Source: an uncultured Clostridium sp. (lineage in GTDB: Bacteria > Bacillota > Clostridia > Lachnospirales > Lachnospiraceae). Taken from it: a stretch of DNA of 33,310 nt. The notes beneath the pieces were generated by a model, which did not search any database, was not told where the DNA came from, and was given only the letters and a program-made list of their open reading frames with translations. Positions 22,520 to 30,712 of the stretch are shown here, in pieces. The position numbers were made by a program, and so were the translations under genes. Where the stretch lies: positions 1 to 33,310 of the forward strand of contig CALHQJ010000122.1 in NCBI GenBank assembly GCA_938036545.1, written 5' to 3'. Every line of letters begins with the position of its first letter. Positions within the stretch are counted from its first letter, which is position 1.

Positions 22520-22921
22520 ATGGCTAAAAAAGTGTCCACTGCAAAGAAAGTGACAAAAAAGCGTGTAAAGAAAAACGTTGAACGCGGACAAGCACACATC
22601 CAGTCATCTTTTAACAACACGATCGTGACTTTAACGGATGCACAGGGAAATGCCTTATCATGGGCAAGTGCTGGTGGTCTGGGATTTAGAGGTTCAAGGA
22701 AATCTACTCCATATGCAGCTCAGATGGCAGCAGAAACTGCAACAAAGGCAGCTCTTGTACACGGCTTAAAATCAGTAGATGTTATGGTAAAAGGTCCTGG
22801 TTCAGGACGTGAAGCAGCAATCCGTGCCCTTCAGGCATGCGGCTTGGAAGTAACCAGCATTAAGGACGTAACTCCGGTTCCGCACAACGGATGCCGTCCG
22901 CCGAAGCGTAGAAGAGTCTAA
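22520..22921 (+). CDS. rpsK: 30S ribosomal protein S11
   Basis: 133 residues (uS11), forming the platform around the E-site mRNA. Recognised by HIQSSFNNTIVTLTD and the PVPHNGCRPPKRRRV end. The upstream AAAGTAGG is weak compared with the AGGAGG sites of its neighbours, and the spacer from rpsM is long (93 bases) and structured, so its translation may be tuned separately. Confidence 0.97.
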   Translation: MAKKVSTAKKVTKKRVKKNVERGQAHIQSSFNNTIVTLTDAQGNALSWASAGGLGFRGSRKSTPYAAQMAAETATKAALVHGLKSVDVMVKGPGSGREAAIRALQACGLEVTSIKDVTPVPHNGCRPPKRRRV

Positions 22922-22939
22922 TCTTAGGAGGTAAAAAAA

Positions 22940-23533
22940 GTGGCAGTTGATAGAGTTCCTGTTCTTAAAAGATGTAGATCCCTTGGCCTGGATCCAATCT
23001 ATTTAGGAATTGATAAGAAATCCAATAGAGAGTCTAAAAGAGCAAACAAGAAGATGAGCGAGTATGGTACTCAGTTAAGAGAGAAGCAGAAAGCAAAATT
23101 CATCTACGGCGTATTAGAGAAGCCTTTCCGTAACTACTACGAGAGAGCTGCTCGTATGAAAGGCCAGACTGGTGAAAACCTGATGATCATGCTGGAGACC
23201 AGACTGGACAACGTTCTGTTCCGTATGGGATTTGGCAGAACCAGAAAAGAAGCCAGACAGATTGTAGACCACAAGCACGTTTTAGTAAACGGCAAGTGTG
23301 TAAACATCCCATCTTACTTAGTAAAAGCTGGCGATGTAATCGAGATTAAAGAAAAATTCAAATCTGCACAGAGATACAAAGACATCTTAGAAGTAACTGG
23401 CGGCCGTATGGTTCCAGCTTGGCTGGAAGTTGAGCAGGAAGCTTTAAAGGGTGTTGTAAAAGAGCTTCCAACCAGAGATGAGATTGATGTTCCTGTAAAC
23501 GAAGTGCTTATCGTCGAGTTGTACTCCAAATAA
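22940..23533 (+). CDS. rpsD: 30S ribosomal protein S4 (zinc-free form)
   Basis: 197 residues (uS4) from a GTG start after GGAGGTAAAAAAA. S4 nucleates assembly of the 30S body, and in several bacteria represses its own operon. The N-terminus (VPVLKRCRSLGLDP) lacks the four-cysteine zinc cluster, so it is the C-minus form. The S4 RNA-binding domain is about residues 87-150 (METRLDNVLFRMGFGRTR-like). It is followed by a very strong hairpin before rpoA. Confidence 0.96.
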   Translation: MAVDRVPVLKRCRSLGLDPIYLGIDKKSNRESKRANKKMSEYGTQLREKQKAKFIYGVLEKPFRNYYERAARMKGQTGENLMIMLETRLDNVLFRMGFGRTRKEARQIVDHKHVLVNGKCVNIPSYLVKAGDVIEIKEKFKSAQRYKDILEVTGGRMVPAWLEVEQEALKGVVKELPTRDEIDVPVNEVLIVELYSK

Positions 23534-23546
23534 AAAATCCATCATT

Positions 23547-23577
23547 GCTTTGGTCTGTACTTTGTACAGGCCAGAGC
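23547..23577 (+). other. 14-bp hairpin between rpsD and rpoA
   Basis: Bases 23547-23560 pair completely with 23564-23577 (two G-U pairs) around the loop TTT; the outer CAT/ATG (23543-23545/23578-23580) can extend it past a bulged T. It is the strongest hairpin inside the superoperon. The following GTCTTTATTCTG is only weakly T-rich. It may lower or process rpoA-rplQ transcript relative to ribosomal genes. Confidence 0.8.
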
Positions 23578-23635
23578 ATGGTCTTTATTCTGAGTATGTA
23601 CCCTCGATTATATGACCCAGAAGGAGGGGCTGTTA

Positions 23636-24595
23636 GTGTTCGATTTCGAGAAACCAAACATTGAAATTGCAGAGATTTCAGAAGATAAGAAATACGGAAA
23701 ATTTGTAGTAGAACCCCTTGAGAGAGGCTACGGCACCACGTTGGGAAATTCTCTGAGAAGAATTATGCTTTCTTCTCTGCCAGGTGCAGCAGTCAGTCAG
23801 GTAAAAATCGACGGTGTTTTACATGAGTTCAGTTCTATTCCTGGCGTAAAGGAAGACGTAACTGAAATAATTATGAATATCAAGAGCCTGGCTATCCGCA
23901 ACACCAGCGATACCAACGAGCCTAAGATTGCGTACATCGAATATGAAGGCGAAGGCGTAATCACTGGTGCAGACATTCAGGCAGATGCTGATATTGAGAT
24001 TATGAACCCTGAACAGGTTATTGCTACCTTAAGCGGCGGCACAGACAGCAAGTTCTACATGGAGCTTACGATTACAAAGGGCCGTGGCTATGTCAGCGCA
24101 GACAAGAACAAGACCGAGGATATGCCGATTGGCGTAATTGCCATCGACTCTATCTATACTCCGGTTGAGCGTGTCAACCTGGCGGTAGAAAATACCCGTG
24201 TAGGTCAGATTACCGATTACGATAAGCTGACATTAGATGTATTTACCAATGGTACTTTAGCTCCAGACGAGGCAGTCAGCCTTGCAGCAAAAGTATTAAG
24301 TGAGCATCTGAATCTGTTCATTGACCTTTCTGAAAACGCCAGAACTGCAGAAGTTATGGTTGAAAAGGAAGACAATGAAAAAGAAAAAGTTTTAGAGATG
24401 AATATTGACGAACTGGAACTGTCCGTTCGTTCTTATAACTGTCTGAAACGTGCCGGCATCAATACCGTAGAAGAGCTGTGCAACCGCACTTCTGAGGATA
24501 TGATGAAGGTTCGTAACCTTGGCCGCAAATCCTTAGAGGAAGTGTTAGCCAAGTTAAAAGAGCTGGGACTCCAGCTTAACCCAAGCGACGAATAA
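23636..24595 (+). CDS. rpoA: RNA polymerase alpha subunit
   Basis: 319 residues. It dimerises to scaffold beta and beta-prime, and its C-terminal domain reads UP elements and activators. The N-terminal domain is about 1-230 (GYGTTLGNSLRRIMLSSLPG at 33-52); the C-terminal domain is about 245-312 (ELELSVRSYNCLKRAGI, RNLGRKSLEEV). The start is GTG at 23636: AAGGAGG (23621-23627) lies 8 bases upstream, whereas the in-frame ATG at 23612 precedes that site. The N-terminus then reads MFDFEKPNIE, the usual form. Confidence 0.96.
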   Translation: MFDFEKPNIEIAEISEDKKYGKFVVEPLERGYGTTLGNSLRRIMLSSLPGAAVSQVKIDGVLHEFSSIPGVKEDVTEIIMNIKSLAIRNTSDTNEPKIAYIEYEGEGVITGADIQADADIEIMNPEQVIATLSGGTDSKFYMELTITKGRGYVSADKNKTEDMPIGVIAIDSIYTPVERVNLAVENTRVGQITDYDKLTLDVFTNGTLAPDEAVSLAAKVLSEHLNLFIDLSENARTAEVMVEKEDNEKEKVLEMNIDELELSVRSYNCLKRAGINTVEELCNRTSEDMMKVRNLGRKSLEEVLAKLKELGLQLNPSDE

Positions 24596-24733
24596 AAATG
24601 AATCCTTGCCCATAAGGTGCGGTTTTTGTTTGGATTGTCGTTTTGGACAGAACTAATTTATGGATCAAAAGCACCCTGTCAGTAAGACCGAAGAAGCGTG
24701 GCAGTGTGTTCCACAAATGGAGGAAAAATTATC

Positions 24734-25270
24734 ATGGCAAAGTATAGAAAATTAGGCAGAACTTCTGACCAGAGAAAGGCCCTGATCCGCAATCAGGTTA
24801 CTGCTCTGATTTACAATGGCAAAATCAGAACCACTGAGGCTAGAGCAAAAGAAATCCGCAAAGTTGCTGAAGGCCTGATCGCTATGGCTGTAAAAGAGAA
24901 AGACAACTTCGAGACTGTTAAGGTTACCGCTAAAGTTGCCCGCAAGGACAAAGACGGTAAGAGAGTGAAAGAAGTAGTAGATGGTAAGAAGGTTACTGTT
25001 TACGATGAAATCGAGAAGGAAATCAAGAAAGATATGCCTTCCAGATTACATGCTAGAAGACAGATGTTAAAGGTTCTGTACGGAGTAACTGAGGTTCCAA
25101 CTCAGGCAGCCGGCAGAAAGAAAAACACCAAGTCTGTTGATTTAACTGCAAAGTTATTCGACGAGATCGCTCCAAAGTACACCTCCCGTAACGGTGGTTA
25201 CACCAGAATCGTTAAGATTGGCCAGCGTAAGGGCGATGCAGCTATGGAAGTTCTTCTTGAGTTAGTATAA
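24734..25270 (+). CDS. rplQ: 50S ribosomal protein L17 with internal insertion
   Basis: 178 residues (bL17), about 55-60 longer than the common 120. The core is normal: N-terminal KYRKLGRTSDQRKALIRN (3-20), KIRTTEARAKEIRK (30-43) and C-terminal SRNGGYTRIVKIGQRKGDAA. Between about residues 56 and 137 is a charged Lys/Glu/Asp/Val-rich insertion, which I recall in other Lachnospiraceae. ATG at 24734 follows TGGAGGA; an upstream in-frame start at 24698 has no site. The 138-base spacer from rpoA can form a bulged helix (24616-24628 with 24666-24675). It is the last gene of the superoperon. Confidence 0.94.
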   Translation: MAKYRKLGRTSDQRKALIRNQVTALIYNGKIRTTEARAKEIRKVAEGLIAMAVKEKDNFETVKVTAKVARKDKDGKRVKEVVDGKKVTVYDEIEKEIKKDMPSRLHARRQMLKVLYGVTEVPTQAAGRKKNTKSVDLTAKLFDEIAPKYTSRNGGYTRIVKIGQRKGDAAMEVLLELV

Positions 25271-25292
25271 TTTAAAATTGTTTTAACGATTG

Positions 25293-25322
25293 AGGCAGTA
25301 TCTGAAAAGGTACTGCCTTTTT
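25293..25322 (+). terminator. Terminator of the ribosomal superoperon
   Basis: AGGCAGTA (25293-25300) pairs with TACTGCCT (25311-25318), loop of 10 bases, followed by TTTT. It lies 22 bases after the rplQ stop. Confidence 0.9.
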
Positions 25323-25403
25323 GATACTGTGGATTTGCATGTAAATTTTCTAAAATTGCCGTACATAACATTACACGACAGAAAAATGTCAGAATATTGT
25401 AAG

Positions 25404-25432
25404 TTGACGGTATCCATGGAAAGCCTTATAAT
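25404..25432 (+). promoter_or_regulatory. Promoter of the first paralogous wall-protein gene
   Basis: TTGACG (25404-25409), a 17-base spacer and a perfect TATAAT (25427-25432). It is very near consensus, so the downstream secreted protein is probably well expressed and independent of the ribosomal operon. Confidence 0.88.
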
Positions 25433-25457
25433 AGAGACAGATAAAGGAGGCGGGGAT

Positions 25458-26714
25458 ATGAGCAGAATACGTAAAATGATTCAGACGGTGATTTTGGCAT
25501 CACTGTTTTCAGCGGTTTTAGCACCGACAGCTTGGGCAAGGACAGTGATAAGCAGTTTTGGAGTACATGTAAAGACTGATTTAGATGCAGGCAGTACAGT
25601 GCCGGATATGAATATCGGCAACAATGGGGATACCAATTATGTGTATACCAATTCTTCCAAGTATGATGTGGTAGACGTAGAGTGGTCGATTTCTACAGAT
25701 AAGACATTGAAAATCGGAGACACTCCCAAGCTTAAGATATACTTAGAGGGAATTGACGACTACTACTTCCGCAGCAGTTACAGCTCCAGCAATGTATCCG
25801 TAGGCGGAGCGGAGTTTGTCAGCGCCAGAAGCAGCGGCGGCCGTATGGTATTGACCGTTAAGACCAGACCGGTTAAGGGAACCTTTGATCCTCCGGCAGA
25901 TGCTTATTGGGATGGCTCCAAAGGCCAGGCCAGATGGGAAGCGCCGGATGAACGGTATGCTTCTTCAGGAGCTTACGATGTATATTTATATCGGGGCGGT
26001 TCTCTGGTGAAAAAGCTGGAAAATTACAAGAGGACTTCTGCAAATCTGTATCCATATATGACCAAGAGAGGCACATATACCTTTAAGGTACGTACCGTTC
26101 CTTCTACCAGTAAGGAAGAAGACTACGGAAAGAAAAGCGTCTGGGTTACTTCTGATGAGCAGTACCTGGATTCAGACGAGGTATCTGACGGAAGCGGTCA
26201 GGATATGGAAGACGGAATGACGAATTCCGGAGGCATTACCAATGTAGGCTGGCAGGTAAATAACGGCTATTGGACGTTCCGTTACCCTGATGGTTCTTAT
26301 CACAGAAATGGCTGGCTTAGTGTAGACGGCAAGTGGTATCTGTTTGATTCCAATGGACTTATGCTGACCGGCTGGCAGAAGGTTAATAATAGCTGGTACT
26401 ATTTAAGCCCAAATGAAGGCGGCCCTTACGGTGCAATGCAGGTAGGCTGGCTTCGGGAAGGCAATGTATGGTACTACTTAAATCCCAATCAGGGAGGCCC
26501 GGAAGGCGCAATGTGCACTAATTCCTGGATTCAGATTAATGGCAAGACTTACTATGTAAACGCCAACGGCGTGATGGCAGAAGGCTGGAACCAGGTAGGA
26601 GGCCAGTGGTATTACTTCTATCCAGGCAGTGGTGAAAAGGCAGTTAATACCGTAATTGACGGATTCCCAGTAGATGCTCAGGGGATTTGGCACAGAGACA
26701 GCATGACGCGTTAA
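25458..26714 (+). CDS. Secreted protein with beta-rich N-domain and cell-wall-binding repeats
   Basis: 418 residues. Signal peptide 1-27 (ending TAWA); a beta-rich domain (about 30-140) that I do not recognise; a probable fibronectin-III-like part (about 155-232; YDVYLYRGGSLVKKL, GTYTFKVRTV); an acidic linker (233-255); then about five choline-binding-type repeats (262-408), for example GWLSVDGKWYLFDSNGLML. No enzyme motif is seen, so an adhesin or wall-matrix role is inferred. ATG at 25458 follows AAAGGAGG. It is a paralogue of the next gene, sharing domain order and the terminal VIDG plus Trp ending. Confidence 0.85.
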   Translation: MSRIRKMIQTVILASLFSAVLAPTAWARTVISSFGVHVKTDLDAGSTVPDMNIGNNGDTNYVYTNSSKYDVVDVEWSISTDKTLKIGDTPKLKIYLEGIDDYYFRSSYSSSNVSVGGAEFVSARSSGGRMVLTVKTRPVKGTFDPPADAYWDGSKGQARWEAPDERYASSGAYDVYLYRGGSLVKKLENYKRTSANLYPYMTKRGTYTFKVRTVPSTSKEEDYGKKSVWVTSDEQYLDSDEVSDGSGQDMEDGMTNSGGITNVGWQVNNGYWTFRYPDGSYHRNGWLSVDGKWYLFDSNGLMLTGWQKVNNSWYYLSPNEGGPYGAMQVGWLREGNVWYYLNPNQGGPEGAMCTNSWIQINGKTYYVNANGVMAEGWNQVGGQWYYFYPGSGEKAVNTVIDGFPVDAQGIWHRDSMTR

Positions 26715-26742
26715 GAGACAAGAGAATATAGAATGAAGCATA

Positions 26743-26776
26743 GGGGGCACAGCTTGGCTGTGCCTCTGTTTTATTT
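26743..26776 (+). terminator. Terminator between the two paralogous wall-protein genes
   Basis: GGCACAGC (26746-26753) pairs with GCTGTGCC (26757-26764) over a TTG loop, extended by two outer pairs, then TCTGTTTTATTT. The second paralogue is therefore probably expressed separately or by read-through. Confidence 0.85.
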
Positions 26777-26888
26777 CAGCCTTCTTTCATAGAAAAAACA
26801 TATTTTTATTGTAAAATAGATTGAATGATTCGTAACAGATCGGTTGCGAGAAGTTGAAAAGCCATTTTAAACAGGAGGAATATGGAAT

Positions 26889-27926
26889 ATGAAAGCAATG
26901 AGCAGACGAATCGGACTTTTGGCAGGAATTTTAGGTTCCCTATTTTGGACAATTCCAGCTTGTGCCAGTGTTTCCAAGATTCAGATTGAAGTAGAAGATG
27001 TCATCAATGAAGGAGAAGAACTGAGGGAGCCGGAGATTACTCTGGAAGGTACAGATTGTGAAATTACAGATATCCAGTGGTCAAAGGACAGTTCCAGATG
27101 GAAAGGCGGATCAAAAGTAACGGCAACCCTGACCCTGGAAACAGAGAACAGCTTTAAGATCTCTTATAATTCAGGAAACTGTCGGATTATTGGAGCCAAT
27201 TATTCCAGTTCTTCCAGAGTGGATGAAAATACCCTAAAGGTTCGTATTTCCTATATTCCAAGAGTCCAGCTGGGCGAGACGGAAGAGGCAGGGTGGAGCA
27301 GCAGCAAAGAAAGGACTGCAGTTTGGAAGAAAGTCCCCTTTGCAACGGCTTATGAGCTGCTGCTGTACCAAAATGGTGATCGAATTAAGACTCTCACTGT
27401 GACCTCCAACACAGCAGATTTATCAGAATACATGACCGAAGAGGCCGACTATTCTTACCAGGTAAGGGCCATGGGCGAAACAGATGCAGAACGGTATTAT
27501 CTGTTAAGCGGAGAGTATGTGGAATCCGGAGATATGACATTGGAAGATTTGGGATTGACAGATGGGGAGTGGAAACAGTATCAAGAAGGGCAGACTTATG
27601 TAAAGGCAGACGGAACCATTCCAAGAAATCAGTGGGAGAAAATATCAGGAGACTGGTATTACTTTAATCAGGATGGGTATGCTGCCACAGACTGGCAGAT
27701 GATAGACGGCAAGTGGTATTACCTTGGACAGGATGGAAAAATGAGAACGGACTGGCAGGACATTGGAGAAAAGCGGTATTACCTTGGGGAAGACGGCAGT
27801 ATGAGGACTGGATGGGTTCAGGGAACACCTGGAATCTGGTATTATCTGTATGAAGATGGAAGCATGGCCCGCAGTACAGTGATTGACGGCAAATATATAA
27901 TTGATGAAAACGGTCAGTGGAAATAA
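26889..27926 (+). CDS. Second secreted paralogue with cell-wall-binding repeats
   Basis: 345 residues with the same plan as the preceding gene: signal peptide (1-26, ending ACA), beta-rich domain (about 29-125), fibronectin-like part (about 143-208; AYELLLYQNGDRIKTL) and choline-binding-type repeats (about 226-328), ending VIDGKYIIDENGQWK. Domain-by-domain similarity shows an old tandem duplication; this copy has a shorter linker and fewer repeats. No catalytic residues are recognised. ATG at 26889 is 10 bases after AGGAGG. I see no convincing promoter in 26777-26888; a weak TAAAAT (26812-26817) lacks a -35 partner. Confidence 0.83.
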   Translation: MKAMSRRIGLLAGILGSLFWTIPACASVSKIQIEVEDVINEGEELREPEITLEGTDCEITDIQWSKDSSRWKGGSKVTATLTLETENSFKISYNSGNCRIIGANYSSSSRVDENTLKVRISYIPRVQLGETEEAGWSSSKERTAVWKKVPFATAYELLLYQNGDRIKTLTVTSNTADLSEYMTEEADYSYQVRAMGETDAERYYLLSGEYVESGDMTLEDLGLTDGEWKQYQEGQTYVKADGTIPRNQWEKISGDWYYFNQDGYAATDWQMIDGKWYYLGQDGKMRTDWQDIGEKRYYLGEDGSMRTGWVQGTPGIWYYLYEDGSMARSTVIDGKYIIDENGQWK

Positions 27927-27948
27927 CGTAACTACTCAGCCATATATC

Positions 27949-27975
27949 TTCTTGCCCGCTTACAGCGGACAAGAA
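27949..27975 (+). terminator. Probable terminator after the second paralogue
   Basis: TTCTTG-C-CCGC pairs with GCGG-A-CAAGAA (27949-27959/27965-27975), 10 bp with one mismatch, loop TTACA. The nearest T tract (27991-27995) is 15 bases on, so strength is uncertain; it is the only terminator candidate before the ECF promoter. Confidence 0.5.
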
Positions 27976-27998
27976 TCCGTATCAAGACGCTTTTTCCC

Positions 27999-28027
27999 TT
28001 GACTACTGTAGGATTATCTAATAAAAT
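27999..28027 (+). promoter_or_regulatory. Promoter of the ecfA1-ecfA2-ecfT-truA operon
   Basis: TTGACT (27999-28004), a 17-base spacer and TAAAAT (28022-28027). The start is near 28034. Confidence 0.8.
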
Positions 28028-28033
28028 GAAACG

Positions 28034-28072
28034 TAATGGTTCAGGCCTCTGCTGTCCTGAACGGTTATAACG
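28034..28072 (+). promoter_or_regulatory. Hairpin at the start of the ecf leader
   Basis: GTTCAGG (28039-28045) pairs with CCTGAAC (28056-28062); TAA/TTA (28034-28036/28065-28067) can extend it. It sits at the very 5' end of the predicted transcript, about 50 bases before ecfA1. It is too simple to be a recognisable vitamin riboswitch; a 5' stabiliser is possible. Confidence 0.5.
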
Positions 28073-28116
28073 AAACAATGTGAGCAGATTCGCCAGTGGT
28101 GTGAGAGAGGACAGAC

Positions 28117-28998
28117 ATGGGAATTATTAAAGCGGCACACGTTTTTTTTGATTATATCAAACGGGACGAAGAAGAAAATGAAGAAGAAATTAATCGGGCA
28201 ATTGACGATTTGAGTTTGGATATAGAAAAAGGAGATTTTGTAGCCATTTTAGGACATAATGGTTCTGGAAAATCTACTTTTGCAAAACAGGTAAATGCAT
28301 TGTTAATGCCTACAGACGGAACGCTCTGGATTTCTGATATGAATACTCAGGATGAGGACAAAATTTGGGAAATCCGCAAAAAGACCGGTATGGTGTTTCA
28401 AAATCCGGACAACCAGATTATTGGCAATGTAGTAGAAGAAGATGTGGGATTTGGCCCTGAAAATATCGGGATTCCGACAGATGAAATCTGGAAACGGGTA
28501 GATGACAGCTTGGAGGCAGTGGGAATGACTGCTTACCGGAAGCAGTCGCCTAATAAATTGTCCGGCGGCCAGAAACAGAGAGTGGCCATTGCAGGAGTTA
28601 TGGCAATGCGGCCCCAATGCATTGTATTAGACGAACCTACCGCCATGCTGGATCCCAATGGCCGCAGCGAGGTAATCCGCACAGTACGGGAGTTAAACAA
28701 AAAAGAAGGAGTTACGGTACTTTTGATTACCCACTATATGGAAGAAGTAATCCATGCAGACAGGGTAATTGTAATGGATGATGGAAAAATTGTGATGGAC
28801 GGAACTCCAAAGGAGATCTTCTCTAAGGTAGAGGAACTGAAAAAATACCGTCTGGACGTGCCGCAGGTTACAGAACTGGCTTACGAGCTGAAAAAGGCAG
28901 GTCTTCCGATTCCTGACGGGATCTTGACCAGACAGGAATTAATGGAAGTTTTACTCCCATTATTTGCGGAAAAATATCCGGAAGAAGTAACCTTATAA
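28117..28998 (+). CDS. ecfA1: Energy-coupling factor transporter ATPase EcfA1
   Basis: 293 residues. One of two ABC ATPases that power ECF vitamin and metal importers on the inner face of the membrane. Walker A GHNGSGKST (46-54), Q-loop Gln95, signature LSGGQ (148-152), Walker B CIVLDEP (168-174) and switch His206 are all intact. An acidic insert (16-26, RDEEENEEEIN) lies before the Walker A. AGAGAGGA precedes the ATG. It is followed by ecfA2 and ecfT; no substrate-binding S component is in the window, so this is the shared (group II) module. Confidence 0.95.
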   Translation: MGIIKAAHVFFDYIKRDEEENEEEINRAIDDLSLDIEKGDFVAILGHNGSGKSTFAKQVNALLMPTDGTLWISDMNTQDEDKIWEIRKKTGMVFQNPDNQIIGNVVEEDVGFGPENIGIPTDEIWKRVDDSLEAVGMTAYRKQSPNKLSGGQKQRVAIAGVMAMRPQCIVLDEPTAMLDPNGRSEVIRTVRELNKKEGVTVLLITHYMEEVIHADRVIVMDDGKIVMDGTPKEIFSKVEELKKYRLDVPQVTELAYELKKAGLPIPDGILTRQELMEVLLPLFAEKYPEEVTL

Positions 28999-29029
28999 AC
29001 AGTATTTTACTTTATAAACAGCATTTTGC
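28993..29029 (+). repeat. Imperfect 18-base tandem duplication at the ecfA1 end
   Basis: TTATAAACAGTATTTTAC (28993-29010) is repeated as TTATAAACAGCATTTTGC (29012-29029), with a period of 19. The first copy contains the ecfA1 stop codon. It is probably a small slippage duplication that lengthens the ecfA1-ecfA2 gap to 48 bases. Confidence 0.75.
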
Positions 29030-29046
29030 AGTCAGGTGAGGACACC

Positions 29047-29892
29047 ATGGGAATAAAAGCAGTTAATTTAAATTACGTTTACGGTCAGGGAACCGCTTTT
29101 GAACAATATGCGCTGAAGGATGTTAATTTTGAGATACAGGACGGTCAGTTTATTGGTTTGATTGGCCATACAGGTTCTGGAAAGTCTACCCTGATTCAGC
29201 ATCTGAATGGGCTGATTAAGGCAACCAGCGGCCAGTTGTATTACAATGGGGAAAATATTTACTCTCAGGGATATAATATGCGGGAACTTCGCAGTAAGGT
29301 GGGGCTGGTATTTCAGTATCCGGAGCACCAGCTTTTTGAGGTAGACGTATTTTCCGATGTATGTTTTGGGCCGAAAAACCAGGGACTTCCCAAAGAAGAG
29401 ATAGAAAGAAGGGCAAAAAAAGCTCTGGAGGCAGTAGGACTGGATGAGAGTTTTTATACACAGTCTCCCTTTGAACTGTCTGGCGGACAAAAACGAAGGG
29501 TAGCCATTGCAGGAGTGCTGGCTATGGAACCGGAGGTATTAATTCTGGACGAGCCTACGGCAGGACTGGATCCAAAAGGCAGAGACGAAATTTTAGACCA
29601 GATTGCGGCCCTTCATAAAGAAAAGGGAATCACAATTATATTAGTTTCACACAGTATGGAAGACATTGCCCGATATGCAGATCGGCTTTTAGTGATGAAT
29701 CATGGTGTAAAAGTATTTGACGGTACGCCCAGGGAAGTGTTTAAGCATTATAAGGAATTAGAAACCATGGGACTGGCGGCGCCTCAGATTACTTATATTG
29801 TTCAGGATTTAAGAAAACACGGTGTGGACATAGATGATGAGATTACGACTGTAGAAGAAGCACGCAAAGCGATTTTGGTTCTTTTGGATTAA
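29047..29892 (+). CDS. ecfA2: Energy-coupling factor transporter ATPase EcfA2
   Basis: 281 residues. The second, non-identical ATPase that pairs with EcfA1 under EcfT. Walker A GHTGSGKST (40-48), Q-loop Gln90, LSGGQ (144-148) and Walker B LILDEP (165-170) are all present, so both sites look active. ATG at 29047 follows AGGTGAGGA; a TTG at 29026 lies inside the tandem repeat and is not preferred. Confidence 0.95.
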   Translation: MGIKAVNLNYVYGQGTAFEQYALKDVNFEIQDGQFIGLIGHTGSGKSTLIQHLNGLIKATSGQLYYNGENIYSQGYNMRELRSKVGLVFQYPEHQLFEVDVFSDVCFGPKNQGLPKEEIERRAKKALEAVGLDESFYTQSPFELSGGQKRRVAIAGVLAMEPEVLILDEPTAGLDPKGRDEILDQIAALHKEKGITIILVSHSMEDIARYADRLLVMNHGVKVFDGTPREVFKHYKELETMGLAAPQITYIVQDLRKHGVDIDDEITTVEEARKAILVLLD

Positions 29893-29911
29893 GAGAGTAT
29901 TAGGAGATAAC

Positions 29912-30712
29912 ATGATTAGAGATATTACCATAGGACAATATTATCCGACAGATTCCGTTGTCCACCGGCTGGATCCCAGAACCAAGCTGGTAGGGACAAT
30001 GGTGTTTATTATTACCCTGTTTTTATCTAATAATATCTGGGGATATGTGCTGGCGACAGCAGCTTTGGCCGGAACCATCTGGCTGACAAAGGTTCCGTTC
30101 CGGTTTATTGTCCGCGGATTAAAAGCAATCGTAGTATTGCTGTTAATTAGCGTCAGCTTTAATTTATTCCTGACAGATGGAGAAGTTCTGTTCCGGCTGT
30201 GGTTTTTGAAAATTACCAGAGAAGGTGTGGAGACGGCGGCATTTATGGCAGTCCGCCTGATTTATCTGGTAATCGGTTCTTCCTTAATGACATTAACCAC
30301 AACGCCTAACGAATTGACAGACGGCATGGAAAAGGGATTAGGTTTTTTAAAACGATTCCATGTGCCGGTCCATGAAGTATCTATGATGATGTCCATTGCT
30401 CTTCGCTTTATTCCGATTTTAGTAGAAGAGACAGACAAAATTATGAAAGCCCAGATGGCAAGAGGCGCAGATTTTGAAAGCGGAAACTTAATCCAGAAAG
30501 CCAAAGCAATGGTGCCGCTCCTGGTGCCGCTGTTTATCTCTGCATTTCGGAGAGCAACGGATTTGGCTATGGCCATGGAAGCCCGCTGTTATCGGGGCGG
30601 AGAAGGGCGCACCAAAATGAAACCGTTAAAATATGCCAGCCGTGACCGGATTGCATATGCAGTTTTTGCCGGATACGTGGCGCTGGTATTATTCTTGAGG
30701 ATGGCAATATGA
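29912..30712 (+). CDS. ecfT: Energy-coupling factor transmembrane protein EcfT
   Basis: 266 residues. The membrane scaffold that holds EcfA1/EcfA2 and exchangeable S components. Hydrophobic segments lie at about 26-57, 68-88, 108-129 and 245-263. The coupling motifs are ARG (183-185, KAQMARGADF) and the second helix motif EARCY (223-227), both in the long cytoplasmic helical region. The stop overlaps the truA start (ATGA), so the two genes are translationally coupled. Confidence 0.94.
   Translation: MIRDITIGQYYPTDSVVHRLDPRTKLVGTMVFIITLFLSNNIWGYVLATAALAGTIWLTKVPFRFIVRGLKAIVVLLLISVSFNLFLTDGEVLFRLWFLKITREGVETAAFMAVRLIYLVIGSSLMTLTTTPNELTDGMEKGLGFLKRFHVPVHEVSMMMSIALRFIPILVEETDKIMKAQMARGADFESGNLIQKAKAMVPLLVPLFISAFRRATDLAMAMEARCYRGGEGRTKMKPLKYASRDRIAYAVFAGYVALVLFLRMAI

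Noticed and set aside
28034..28116. Riboswitch before ecfA1
   Set aside because: Only a single simple hairpin in about 80 bases; none of the conserved cores of thiamine, cobalamin or flavin riboswitches is seen.
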